Source: Polaribacter sp. Hel1_85
GTDB lineage: Bacteria; Bacteroidota; Bacteroidia; Flavobacteriales; Flavobacteriaceae
Direction: 5' to 3'
DNA length: 64,000 nt
Assembly: GCF_000766795.1 (NCBI RefSeq)
Contig: NZ_JPDS01000001.1
Span: 439,001 to 503,000 of the forward strand
Shown: piece by piece, positions 55,752 through 64,000 of the stretch
Position numbering within the stretch: position 1 is the stretch's first letter
Layout: the number at the start of each line of letters is the position of its first letter
The notes under the pieces: model-generated
What the model was told of the DNA's origin: nothing
Databases searched by the model: none
The model's input: only the letters and a program-made list of their open reading frames with translations
Translations under genes and position numbers: made by a program

Positions 55752-56969
55752 ATGAAACAATTACTAAAAACATTTAAAGTCGCTTTTAAGTCTATAAATA
55801 AAAATAGAACTCGAAGTCTACTTACAGCACTAGGTATTATAATTGGTGTGGCTGCTGTTATTATGACGATTTCTGCAGGAGAAGGAGCAACCCAAGAAGT
55901 TCAAAACCAAATATCTGGATTGGGAACTAATTTGTTAATGATTACTACCAAAAAAGAACATAGGGCAGGTATTGATGTTAGAATGGGGAGACGTATTGAA
56001 AAAAAAGATTTCGATATTTTACAGAAAAACTCAATATGGATGTCAAAACTCTCTCCGTTTATTGCAAGTGGAGTGCGAGCTATTGGCCCGCAAGGAAATA
56101 AATCGACAACTATTTATGGAGTCTCATCTGATTACTTTGAAATTTTAAGCAGAGAAATTGTTTCTGGTGATGTTTTTACTGAGGAAGATGTAAATTCTGC
56201 AAGAAAATATTGTGTTATTGGTGAAACTATAAAAGAAGAACTTTTTGCAGGAACAGATCCTGTAGGTCATCAAATTAGAATTAATAAAGTTCCATTTACT
56301 ATTATTGGTCTTTTAAAAGAAGAAGGAAAAGGTACCATGGGACAAGATCAAGATGATATGCTAATTGCACCTTATACGACCATTTTAAACAGATTATATG
56401 GCCATCGAAGTGGATATAATATGATTATGGCAAGTGCATTAAGCGAGAATCATATTGTAGATGCCAAAATTGAAGCCACAGAACTCTTAAGAGAATCACA
56501 TAGAATAAAAGAAGGTGAAGATGATGATTTTGAAATTATGACACAAATAGAACTTCAAGAAATAACAGGGAATGTAACAGGTATATTAACCTTAATTTTA
56601 GGAGCAATTGCAAGTATTTCATTAATTGTTGGAGGCATTGGAATTATGAATATTATGTTGGTTTCTGTTACAGAGCGAACACGAGAAATAGGAACTCGAT
56701 TAGCTATTGGAGCAAGAGAAAGTGATATTTTAACCCAATTTTTAATTGAAGCTATTGTGTTAAGTTTAGCAGGTGGTGTTTTAGGTATATTATTAGGTAT
56801 TATTGGGAATCAAATTATTTACAAAGCAACTGATTTTTACATTCCTACAGACGTAAACTCAATATTAATTGGTTTTGGTTTTTCAGTATTGGTTGGTGTT
56901 GTTTTTGGCTATTTTCCCGCTAGAAAAGCAGCAAGATTAAACCCTATTGATGCTTTAAGATATGAGTAA
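55752..56969 (+). CDS. MacB-type ABC permease, second set
   Basis: 405 aa, helix 1 about 20-42, periplasmic domain, three C-terminal helices. Family segments SLLTALGIIIGVAAVIMTIS, NIMLVSVTERTREIGTRLAI and GYFPARKAARLNPIDALRYE. It parallels the permease at 43525. End of a three-gene operon; no regulator or outer-membrane gene is next to this set. Confidence 0.93.
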   Translation: MKQLLKTFKVAFKSINKNRTRSLLTALGIIIGVAAVIMTISAGEGATQEVQNQISGLGTNLLMITTKKEHRAGIDVRMGRRIEKKDFDILQKNSIWMSKLSPFIASGVRAIGPQGNKSTTIYGVSSDYFEILSREIVSGDVFTEEDVNSARKYCVIGETIKEELFAGTDPVGHQIRINKVPFTIIGLLKEEGKGTMGQDQDDMLIAPYTTILNRLYGHRSGYNMIMASALSENHIVDAKIEATELLRESHRIKEGEDDDFEIMTQIELQEITGNVTGILTLILGAIASISLIVGGIGIMNIMLVSVTERTREIGTRLAIGARESDILTQFLIEAIVLSLAGGVLGILLGIIGNQIIYKATDFYIPTDVNSILIGFGFSVLVGVVFGYFPARKAARLNPIDALRYE

Positions 56970-57162
56970 TTTAACGAGTTTTTTGTATAATTAATAGTTA
57001 CTATTTTTATTAATAAAGCTGTTTTATTATCAATACTACTAAAAACACTTTTTTTGTACTTTACCCTTCTATAAATAAATTTTTAGAAGATAAAAGTTTA
57101 CTTAATAAGCATAAAAAGACGGTTAGTAATTGCTATCATAAATTAAATATAAAACTCCTTTC

Positions 57163-57186
57163 AATACTTCAAAAGAAGTATTTTTG
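57163..57186 (+). promoter_or_regulatory. operator palindrome overlapping the MFS promoter -7 box
   Basis: AATACTTC-AAAA-GAAGTATT (57163-57182) is a perfect 8-bp inverted repeat with a 4-bp centre. It overlaps the -7 box TATTTTTG (57179-57186) by four bases, so a bound repressor would directly block RNA polymerase. The gene starts at 57206. Confidence 0.6.
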
Positions 57187-57205
57187 CATTCAAATATTTT
57201 TACAA

Positions 57206-58345
57206 ATGCAAGAAAGAAATTTACAACGCATTTCACTTTCAACCTATTTTTTATTATCAGGTATTTGTTTTTCTTCTTGGGCATCAAGAATTCCAACAAT
57301 AAAAGACAATTTTAATTTTAGTGAAGAGCAATTGGGTAATATGTTAATGATAATGCCAGCAAGTGCTGTTATTGGTATTCCTCTTTCTGGTTGTTTGGTA
57401 TCTAAGTATGATAGTAGAATACCCCAACAATTTGCCTATGTATTCTTTTCTATAGCACTATTGTTAATTGGTTTTTCAACGAGTTTACCCTTACTTATTT
57501 TTGCGCTATTTCTATTTGCAGTAAGTCTAAGAGTTTTAAACATATCAATAAATACACAATCTATTTTTTTACAAGAAAAATTTGAAAAACGTATTGTTGG
57601 TGCTTTTCATGGTTTATGGAGTATTGGAGGAATCATAGGCGTTTTGTTTACAACTTTAATGTTGAAACTAAACGTTTCTATTCAAATGCATTTTTTAATG
57701 GTTGCTATTTTTACATTGATTACTATTTTTATTGCATATCCTTATTTAATAAAAAATGATAAGGCGAATGCTGGAAATAAATTTAAGTTAGAAAAACCCA
57801 ACAAATACATTATGCTTTTGGGTTTAATGGTGTTTCTTGCTGCAATTTGTGAAGGAGGAATGTACGATTGGAATGGCGTTTATTTTAAAGATGTAGTAAA
57901 GGAGGAAGTTTTTACATACGGATATTTACTTTTTATGATTTGTATGTCTATTTATAGATTAACAATAGACAAATTGATCGATTATTTTGGGATGAAAAAA
58001 TTATACTTTTTAAGTTCCATTTTAATAATGAGTGGTGTTTCAATTGCTGTAATTGTTCCTGAATTTTGGCCTGCGCTAATTGGATTTTGTTTAGTAGGGA
58101 TAGGTGTTTCAGGTCTTTTTCCGATGACATTTATTTTGGCAGGTAAAGCAAAAAAATATTCTACAGGAATCGTTATTTCAATTGTAGGAACCTATTCTAC
58201 AGTAGGTATGTTTTTAGGTCCTCCTTTAATTGGGTATTTAGCAGAATCTTTTGGCTTGCAAAAAGCGTTTATTGTATTTATCATTGGTGGGTTTCTGTTT
58301 ATTCCATTAACATTAAGTGTTTTTAATCATTTAAAAAAGATTTAA
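57206..58345 (+). CDS. MFS transporter
   Basis: A 379-aa inner-membrane transporter with about twelve helices. GICFSSWASRIPTIKDNF in helix 1 and the AFHGLWSIGGIIGVLFTTLM segment resemble the YbjJ-like branch. Substrate unknown: sugar or drug. The operator at its promoter suggests induction by the substrate. Single gene; the next 390 bp are non-coding. Confidence 0.85.
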   Translation: MQERNLQRISLSTYFLLSGICFSSWASRIPTIKDNFNFSEEQLGNMLMIMPASAVIGIPLSGCLVSKYDSRIPQQFAYVFFSIALLLIGFSTSLPLLIFALFLFAVSLRVLNISINTQSIFLQEKFEKRIVGAFHGLWSIGGIIGVLFTTLMLKLNVSIQMHFLMVAIFTLITIFIAYPYLIKNDKANAGNKFKLEKPNKYIMLLGLMVFLAAICEGGMYDWNGVYFKDVVKEEVFTYGYLLFMICMSIYRLTIDKLIDYFGMKKLYFLSSILIMSGVSIAVIVPEFWPALIGFCLVGIGVSGLFPMTFILAGKAKKYSTGIVISIVGTYSTVGMFLGPPLIGYLAESFGLQKAFIVFIIGGFLFIPLTLSVFNHLKKI

Positions 58346-58737
58346 AACATAACGGTCTTCGAGCGAAGTCGAGAAGCAACACACTAAATCCCTTCTCGAC
58401 TCCGCTCGAACACCATGTAGAATAAAGTTTAGATCATATTTACTCTAGTAATAGATAACTAAACTTAAACCTCAACCCCGACATACTATAAATTCAGTAA
58501 GAATTCAAAAGGAATGAAACGGCTAAGTGTCCAAAGAGTGCAACGGTCTGGACACGATAGTGAAATTTCTTGTAGAATTCAATGAAATTATAGGAAGTCT
58601 AGATTTTTTTGGTTCTTTTTTCAGCAATGGAAAAAAGAATAAGAGATAAAACATTCCAAATTAAAATACATAACAACGGTCTTCGAGCAGATTCGAACAG
58701 TCAATGCAAAAGAATAAATAACAACTTTAAATATTAT
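58346..58737. other. repeat-bearing intergenic region
   Basis: No gene. It holds a long REP-like palindrome (58358-58410) and two copies of AACGGTCTTCGAGC (58351-58364 and 58675-58688). The block near 58515-58600 (ACGGCTAAGTGTCC..., GCAACGGTCTGGACACG) carries two separated TGTCC/GGACA arms and looks like another dispersed element. Confidence 0.55.
58358..58410. repeat. REP-like intergenic palindrome
   Basis: TTCGAGCGAAGTCGAGAAG (58358-58376) pairs with 58392-58410 at 18 of 19 positions, with a 15-nt centre. GC-rich arms in AT-rich DNA. Flavobacterial genomes have many dispersed palindromes of this kind. Confidence 0.8.
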
Positions 58738-59385
58738 TTAATCAACCTTTAAATAATCAATAATCTCTAACATAGAAGTTAACGTTACATCCGCCATAGT
58801 AAACCGAGTATCTGTTTTATCTTCAGGAATTACAATTGTTTTCATAGAAGCAGCTTTTGCAGCAATTAAACCTGTAACACTATCTTCTAAAACCAAACAA
58901 TTAGTTGATTGCACACCTAACTTTTTAGCTACTTTTAAATACACAGCAGGATGAGGTTTCCCATAAACTTCGTCATCAGCACTACAAACAACATCAAAAT
59001 AATGAGCAATCGATAATCTGTTAAAAACAGCATTAATAATGGGCTGACTAGAAGAGGTTGCTAAAGCAATATGAAAATTGTTTTCTTTTAGAAACCCTAA
59101 CAATTCATATAAACCCTGTTTAGCGTTTCCTTTTTCACTAATTAAATAGGCAACGGCAGTAATAATTTCTTGTTCTAATATTTGAGGATACACTTTTAAA
59201 GAATGTAATTGACACCAAGTACGTGCAACATCATCAATTCTTTTTCCCATTGTATATTGTATACAATCTGCTACAGTAATTGTTGTGTTGTATTTTAATA
59301 AGATATCAATTTGTGCTTGTCTCCAGAAAGGTTCAGAATCAATAATAACCCCGTCCATATCAAAAATAAAAGTGTTTGTACCCAT
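58738..59385 (-). CDS. HAD phosphatase/phosphomutase (YniC/HxpB-like)
   Basis: 215 aa. Class IA HAD: motif I DMDGVIIDSE (nucleophile Asp9 and acid/base Asp11), motif II SSSQ, motif III KPHPAVY, motif IV EDSVTG. The DSEPFWRQAQ beginning resembles E. coli YniC (HxpB), which dephosphorylates hexitol and deoxyhexose phosphates; a beta-phosphoglucomutase role is the alternative. Its start codon overlaps the stop of the Nudix regulator gene by one base, so both are made together. Given the divergent mannitol dehydrogenase, hexitol phosphate is the best guess. Confidence 0.82.
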   Translation of the reverse strand: MGTNTFIFDMDGVIIDSEPFWRQAQIDILLKYNTTITVADCIQYTMGKRIDDVARTWCQLHSLKVYPQILEQEIITAVAYLISEKGNAKQGLYELLGFLKENNFHIALATSSSQPIINAVFNRLSIAHYFDVVCSADDEVYGKPHPAVYLKVAKKLGVQSTNCLVLEDSVTGLIAAKAASMKTIVIPEDKTDTRFTMADVTLTSMLEIIDYLKVD

Positions 59386-60122
59386 TAAATGCTAATTAAA
59401 TAATTTTTTTGAAACATTTTGTCATAAATATCTTTACTAAACATATATAATTGGGCTGGTTTTTTTGAGACTCCAACTTGTTTTTCATCTAAGGAAACAA
59501 TGTATTTTTTATTGATTAATTTCCTTCTAAAGTTTCTATTATCTATTTCGATTCCTAAGATAGATTGATAGGCATCTTGCACATCATTAATAGTAAACTT
59601 GTCAGGTAATAACTCAAAAATGATGGGGTCTTGCAAACATTTTATTTTTAGATCTTCATAAGCTTCTAGTATAATTTGCTCATGATCAAAACCTAACTCT
59701 GGTAATTCATTAATAGAAAACCATTTTGCTTTAGAAATATTCTTCTTTAAATCAACTTCTTCTGTTTTTAATAGAAAATAGTAAGCAATAGTAACGGTTC
59801 TTAAGTTAAAATCTTCATTTTTAATCCAGATTAAATCTTTAGGCCCCGACAATCGGTTAGGGTCTCCAAAAGCCTTAAACTGCTTTTTATAGATATTGGT
59901 TAATCCTGTTAACTCTTCTAATACTCTAGAAGCAGAATCATCTAACGTTTCATTCTCATATACGTGATATCCTGTTAACACATAATCATCAACAAGTACC
60001 TCATCACCAGATTTAGTTTCTAAATAACGTTTTATCAATAAAACATTTAAAGATTTTGTGTCTGTATCATAACCAAAAACAACACAATCTACCGATAAAT
60101 TTAAGATTTTCTTAATTTCCAT
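59385..60122 (-). CDS. Nudix-domain transcriptional regulator (NrtR/AraR type)
   Basis: 245 aa. The N-terminal half is a Nudix domain, but its catalytic box is degraded: the usual ExxxxxxxREUxEExGU reads ETLDDSASRVLEELTGL with both key acid positions changed, so it should bind, not cut, a nucleotide sugar-like ligand. The C-terminal winged helix (FTINDVQDAYQSILGIEIDN, RNFRRKLINKKYI) is that of the NrtR regulators, known from NAD and arabinose control. Divergent from the transporter/dehydrogenase operon it probably controls; two TAAACGTCAAA sites lie between, one of them in its own promoter. Confidence 0.88.
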   Translation of the reverse strand: MEIKKILNLSVDCVVFGYDTDTKSLNVLLIKRYLETKSGDEVLVDDYVLTGYHVYENETLDDSASRVLEELTGLTNIYKKQFKAFGDPNRLSGPKDLIWIKNEDFNLRTVTIAYYFLLKTEEVDLKKNISKAKWFSINELPELGFDHEQIILEAYEDLKIKCLQDPIIFELLPDKFTINDVQDAYQSILGIEIDNRNFRRKLINKKYIVSLDEKQVGVSKKPAQLYMFSKDIYDKMFQKNYLISI

Positions 60123-60170
60123 ATTATAATTTGAGATGTAATATTACATAATTATTTTATAAGTAACTAA

Positions 60171-60185
60171 TAAACGTCAAATATA
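60171..60185 (-). promoter_or_regulatory. operator candidate and -7 box of the Nudix regulator gene
   Basis: TAAACGTCAAA at 60171-60181, overlapped by CAAATATA (60178-60185), which on the reverse strand is TATATTTG, a perfect -7 box. A bound protein would shut off the regulator's own gene. The same 11-mer is at 60371, exactly 200 bp away. Confidence 0.55.
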
Positions 60186-60357
60186 CACTATTTATTAAAA
60201 TATGACCTTTTAAATTTTAATAAACCCTGAAAATAAATTTATTTCAACATGCTTAAAAGTATCCAAAACCCCTTATTTATATCAATTTAGAATATTATAA
60301 AGGTAATTTAGAGTATTTTTTTTAACCCTTTTTAGAAGTTTGTATTATTTTTTTATA

Positions 60358-60381
60358 TACATTTGCATAGTAAACGTCAAA
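60358..60381 (+). promoter_or_regulatory. -7 box and operator candidate of the sugar-alcohol operon
   Basis: TACATTTG (60358-60365) matches the -7 consensus; TTTG (60339-60342) is at -33 but with a short 15-bp spacer. TAAACGTCAAA follows at 60371-60381, at the start of transcription; it continues as CGTC-AAAAA-GACG, an inverted repeat (60375-60387). Confidence 0.6.
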
Positions 60382-60439
60382 AAGACGCTTTATTTAAAAG
60401 TTTTCAATTACCATCAGTATAATATATAAAACAGAGATA

Positions 60440-61312
60440 ATGAAACTAACAGAACAACATTTAAAACAAAGAAGTATACCTTCTGCAAGAACTAACAAGC
60501 TTATAAGTTTGTCAACTCTAATGTTTAGCCTAATTGTTTTATTAAATTTTCAGACAATCCATTCTCAAGAAAATAATACAGAAGATGAATACCAAGCATT
60601 TACAATTGGCGCTCATTTAAAGAACATGCATACATGGCATGGATTTGTAGTGCATTCGGGAGCTGTATTTGCTACAAACCTTGAATACAATTCTAAGGAT
60701 AGTAAATTTACATTAGGTGTTTGGGGAGGCGCTAGTTTTGCAGGTACTGATGTTTGGAATGCTACAGAACAACAATATGTAAATGCTAATTATAAAGAAT
60801 TTACAATATATACTTCTTATCGTTTTTCTGATAAATTCTTTATGGAAGCCATTACACATAATAATTATACGGGTGTAGAGGAAAGAGGAGATGAATTACA
60901 TTATTGGAGTTATGATAAAACACAAGGATATAATTTTGTAGACATTAGCTTCGGATACAACCTTACCCAAAACACGTCTTTATATTTAGCGACGATTATT
61001 GGTGGTGGTTCTGGTGATTATGAAGTACAATCGGATGGTTATCTTAAAGATTCTTGGACACAATATTTAGAGCTTAAAAGCAAGGTTTGGGAAAAAGGAG
61101 ACGCTAATTTATCTTTATTTGCAGGTGGAGCTTGGTCTTTAGCTACTGATAAAACTTTTTATACAGAAAGCAAAGGAAACATTATTAACGTAGGTGCTAC
61201 CTTAAGTAAGAAAGTAAAAATAGCTAACTTTAGTTTACCTGTAGAAGCTACCGCTATGTGGAACCCCGAAAAAGAAATTACAGTATTACAATTAGACATC
61301 ACATTATTTTAA
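60440..61312 (+). CDS. outer-membrane barrel protein, possible porin of the sugar-alcohol locus
   Basis: 290 aa. A long signal region (cleavage near IHSQENN, residue 43) then beta-rich sequence with aromatic strand ends: GAHLKNMHTWHGFVVHSG, FTIYTSYRFSDKFFMEA, FVDISFGYNLTQNTSLYLAT, and a final strand VLQLDITLF ending in Phe, as in outer-membrane barrels. I know no specific family. First gene of the operon; 107 bp to the permease. Probably carries the substrate through the outer membrane. Confidence 0.72.
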   Translation: MKLTEQHLKQRSIPSARTNKLISLSTLMFSLIVLLNFQTIHSQENNTEDEYQAFTIGAHLKNMHTWHGFVVHSGAVFATNLEYNSKDSKFTLGVWGGASFAGTDVWNATEQQYVNANYKEFTIYTSYRFSDKFFMEAITHNNYTGVEERGDELHYWSYDKTQGYNFVDISFGYNLTQNTSLYLATIIGGGSGDYEVQSDGYLKDSWTQYLELKSKVWEKGDANLSLFAGGAWSLATDKTFYTESKGNIINVGATLSKKVKIANFSLPVEATAMWNPEKEITVLQLDITLF

Positions 61313-61419
61313 ATAGAACAACAAATAGTACACAGCAGTTTTATCAATTCTTTATTACAACTTAATATACTTGTCATTGCAAAAAAATACAATAACATTT
61401 AATTTCAAATAAAAATATT

Positions 61420-63135
61420 ATGGACAAATCCAATAACTTTCAAGAGTTTAACAACTTAGAAGAAGAACAATTACCAGTTGCAAAACATAAATTACATAAT
61501 TGGACTCATTTTTCGGGTCTATATGCTGCAGAGCATGTCGCCGCTACTGAGTTTGTTATTGGAGCTACTTTTGTTGCTTTAGGAGCAACTACTAAAGATA
61601 TTATTTTAGGTTTATTAATTGGTAATATTTTAGCTGTTTTAAGTTGGAGATTTATTACTTCACCAATTGCTGTGGATACGCGATTAAGTTTATACACCTA
61701 TCTTAATAAAATAGCGGGAGACTCAATGACAAAGCTTTACAATTGGGCTAATGTTATTATTTTTACAGTGATTTCTGCCGCGATGATTACAGTGTCTGCC
61801 ACTGCAGTACGTTTTGCTTTTGATATACCGGCGCAACTTAATTGGTATCCTACCAATACATGGTTTATAGTAATCGTTTTAATTGTAGGTTCTGTTGTTG
61901 TTTCGATTGCTATATATGGTTTTAAAGCAGTTTCAGAATTTTCTGGAATTTGTGCTCCCTGGTTATTTGTAATGTTTACTTGTGGCGCCTTTGTTCTTTT
62001 ACCTGCTTTATCTTTAGAAGTATTAGGAAAACCAATTCCTAATGGATGGAGTGATTTTTTAACTTTAGGAAACCAATCGATATGGACAGGGATTAATAGT
62101 AACGGAGAAGCAGGAATCGGGTTGACAGAAGTAATCGGTTTTGCTTGGGCTGCTAATACAATTACTCATTTCGGACTTATTGATATGGCTTTACTGCGTT
62201 TTGCTAAAAAGAAATCTTACGGATTAGCAACAAGTACAGGTATGATGTTTGGTCATTATGTTGCATGGATATCCGCAGGTATTATGGGAGCAGGTGCTGC
62301 TATTATTCTTGGAAAAACTATTGTAGAACTTGATCCAGGTGATGTTGCATATTACGCATTAGGTTGGTCTGGATTTGTGATTGTAATTGTAGCTGGTTGG
62401 ACTACCGCTGTTGCAAACCTTTACAGAGCTGGTTTAGCTGCACAAGCAATTTTTCAAAAACAATCACGTAAAAAAACAACCATAATTGTAGGGTTGGTTA
62501 CCATGATTGTAGCTTGTTTCCCTTTTGTATTTTCTCAAATATTACCTTTACTTACCTATGCAGGATTATTAGTAGTACCCGTAGGAGCAATTGTATTTGC
62601 AGAACATCAAATATTTCCTAAAATTGGGTATACAAGATATTGGTCTCATTACCGTCAATTAACATTTAGTACGCCAGCTATAGCCTCTTGGGGATTAGGT
62701 CTTGTATTCGGTTTTGGGTTAAATGCTTTAAATGTAATGTCTTTCTATTATCTATTTATACCTACTTGGATTTTTACGATACTAATCTATACGTTCTTAG
62801 CAGGTCGTTATGGAGCAAAAGACAAATATCCTGAAGCAGCAAATAAAGAAAAAATATACTATCAAAATATTGAAGCTTTTCAAGAAGAAAAATCAAAAGA
62901 AGAGGAAGTACCAGTTATAGACAATTCAATTTTTACAAAAGTATTAAGAATCATTTCTTTACTTGTATTATTAATCACATTAGTACTCGCTTGTATTGTT
63001 CTATTTGGTAGTTCAAACGAAGCTGTGTACATACAAAACCGTGAAATATTTTATCAATATGCATTTATCTGTACATTAATTTACTTTGTTACTGCATACT
63101 GGGCACTTAAACGTGGAAAATCTAAAAAATCTTAA
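61420..63135 (+). CDS. NCS1-family (cytosine/purine permease-like) transporter
   Basis: A 571-aa inner-membrane protein with about twelve helices. HVAATEFVIGATFVALGATT and the second-half AGWTTAVANLYRAGLAAQAI segment fit the NCS1 symporter family. The family normally moves nucleobases, allantoin or hydantoins, but this copy is beside a mannitol dehydrogenase and an outer-membrane protein, so sugar-alcohol transport by a divergent member is suggested. A long acidic loop and one extra helix pair lie at the C-terminus. Five bp to the dehydrogenase gene. Confidence 0.8.
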   Translation: MDKSNNFQEFNNLEEEQLPVAKHKLHNWTHFSGLYAAEHVAATEFVIGATFVALGATTKDIILGLLIGNILAVLSWRFITSPIAVDTRLSLYTYLNKIAGDSMTKLYNWANVIIFTVISAAMITVSATAVRFAFDIPAQLNWYPTNTWFIVIVLIVGSVVVSIAIYGFKAVSEFSGICAPWLFVMFTCGAFVLLPALSLEVLGKPIPNGWSDFLTLGNQSIWTGINSNGEAGIGLTEVIGFAWAANTITHFGLIDMALLRFAKKKSYGLATSTGMMFGHYVAWISAGIMGAGAAIILGKTIVELDPGDVAYYALGWSGFVIVIVAGWTTAVANLYRAGLAAQAIFQKQSRKKTTIIVGLVTMIVACFPFVFSQILPLLTYAGLLVVPVGAIVFAEHQIFPKIGYTRYWSHYRQLTFSTPAIASWGLGLVFGFGLNALNVMSFYYLFIPTWIFTILIYTFLAGRYGAKDKYPEAANKEKIYYQNIEAFQEEKSKEEEVPVIDNSIFTKVLRIISLLVLLITLVLACIVLFGSSNEAVYIQNREIFYQYAFICTLIYFVTAYWALKRGKSKKS

Positions 63136-63140
63136 ACATC

Positions 63141-64000
63141 ATGAAAACATATAAATTAAATAGCCAGAATTTACCTCAATTATCAGAAACTGTTTCTATC
63201 CCCCAATACGATAGATCTAAAGTAAAAGCAGGTATTGTACATGTTGGCGTTGGTGGCTTTCATAGAGCACACGAAGCCTATTATACAGATCAATTGTTGC
63301 AAAATGAAACAGCAGGAAATTGGGGTATTTGTGGTGTTGCATTATTAGAATATGATGCTAAAATTTACAATACTCTTAAAGAGCAAGATGGTTTATACAC
63401 TTTAGTTGTAAAAGAATTAGACGGTACTTTAACAAAAAGAGTAATCGGTTCTATAGTAGAAATGTTATACGCTCCTGAAAATCCGATGAAGGTGATTGAG
63501 AAAATGGCGAGTCCAGCTATTAAAATCATCTCTTTAACAATTACAGAGGGTGGTTATAATTATAATGAAGCAACAGGCGAATTTAATTTCGAAACCCCTG
63601 CCATTCAATATGATTTAGAGAATCCTAAAGCGCCAAAAACAATTTTTGGTTATATAACCCAAGCTTTAAAAATGCGTAAAGAAAAAGGATTAGAAGGTAT
63701 TACCATTCAATCTTGTGATAATATTCAAGGAAACGGACATATGGCAGAAAAAATGTTATTGAGTTATGTAAAAGTAGCTGAACCAACATTAGTTACATGG
63801 ATTAATGAAAACGTATCATTCCCAAATGCAATGGTAGATAGAATTACACCAGCAACAAGTACTACATACATTTCTAGTTTAAAAGAAACATATGGTATTG
63901 ATGATGCATGGCCAGTAGTTTGCGAACCTTTTAAACAATGGGTTATCGAAGATAACTTTGCAGCTGGAAGACCTGCCTGGGAAACTGTAGGAGCTCAGTT
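63141..64000 (+). CDS. mannitol dehydrogenase family protein, 5' part only
   Basis: About 286 codons are inside the window and the frame stays open to the end. The NAD-binding motif with HVGVGGFHRAHEAYYTD, GNWGICGVALLEYD, LTITEGGYN, TIQSCDNIQGNG and PNAMVDRITPAT are hallmarks of the polyol-specific long-chain dehydrogenases, probably oxidising mannitol to fructose (fructuronate reductase is the other option; lyxitol or arabinitol possible). It is 5 bp after the permease stop, so they share an operon. Confidence 0.92.
   Translation, partial: MKTYKLNSQNLPQLSETVSIPQYDRSKVKAGIVHVGVGGFHRAHEAYYTDQLLQNETAGNWGICGVALLEYDAKIYNTLKEQDGLYTLVVKELDGTLTKRVIGSIVEMLYAPENPMKVIEKMASPAIKIISLTITEGGYNYNEATGEFNFETPAIQYDLENPKAPKTIFGYITQALKMRKEKGLEGITIQSCDNIQGNGHMAEKMLLSYVKVAEPTLVTWINENVSFPNAMVDRITPATSTTYISSLKETYGIDDAWPVVCEPFKQWVIEDNFAAGRPAWETVGAQ

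Noticed and set aside
1..64000. CRISPR array, tRNA or rRNA genes, and B12 or TPP riboswitches near mutA/mutB and the ThiE-like gene
   Set aside because: I looked for regularly spaced repeats, cloverleaf-like GC-rich blocks and conserved riboswitch boxes and saw none; a covariance search would be needed to be certain.

Overview
The window reads as chromosomal DNA of a marine member of the Flavobacteriaceae (Bacteroidota), possibly close to Polaribacter or Tenacibaculum; the genus is inference. The support is very AT-rich DNA, several promoters of the Bacteroidota type (TTG or TTTG, about 19-20 bp, then TAnnTTTG), no Shine-Dalgarno pattern, two proteins with a type IX secretion (T9SS) type A sorting domain, OMP-type beta-barrel receptors, LytTR regulators and a Nudix-domain sugar regulator. 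I saw no rRNA, tRNA or CRISPR array.

Layout. 1-585: 5' part of an EamA transporter. 1080-11597: a complete methylmalonyl-CoA/propionate module: epimerase, Na+-pumping methylmalonyl-CoA decarboxylase (alpha, delta, biotin carrier, beta), CoA-transferase, both mutase subunits, and a convergent MeaB GTPase. 11744-13235: a frameshifted fatty-acid desaturase and a Crp/Fnr regulator. 13381-18446: two DEAD-box helicases, an unusual zinc-binding SDR, a small protein, a degraded copy of the SDR tail and a cold-shock protein. 18634-24566: a DUF3360 membrane protein behind a 16-bp palindrome, a secreted protein, a large FAD amine oxidase and an AhpD-like protein.

24841-33121 is the most novel-looking part. 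Two T9SS-exported proteins, each followed by a 59-aa peptide gene too short for ordinary gene calling, flank a TPR histidine kinase and LytTR response regulator. All three transcription units carry the same 21-bp-spaced direct repeat just upstream of the -33 region. The ends of the two units, from sorting domain through peptide gene to terminator, are near-identical copies. It looks like a self-contained surface-protein/peptide regulon.

33494-37640 is an unstable zone: an HU-like protein with a structured leader, an IS110 transposase with a structured upstream region that could be its bridge RNA, and a graveyard in which 5' ends of restriction and helicase genes are joined to 3' ends of other genes. 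A frameshifted DUF2953 gene then precedes GerW/YtfJ.

38290-56969: a patatin phospholipase; a TolC-MacA-MacB export operon with its own outer-membrane protein and LytS/LytTR two-component system; small secreted proteins (EF-hand lipoprotein, DUF6515-like, LysM); a ThiE-like protein; a one-domain DEAD-like protein; a sugar isomerase-like protein; and a second MacA-MacB set. 57206-64000: an MFS transporter with an operator-like palindrome over its promoter, a REP-like palindrome, and a divergent sugar-alcohol locus (HAD phosphatase and Nudix regulator on one side; outer-membrane protein, NCS1-type permease and mannitol dehydrogenase on the other) with a shared 11-bp operator candidate in both promoters.
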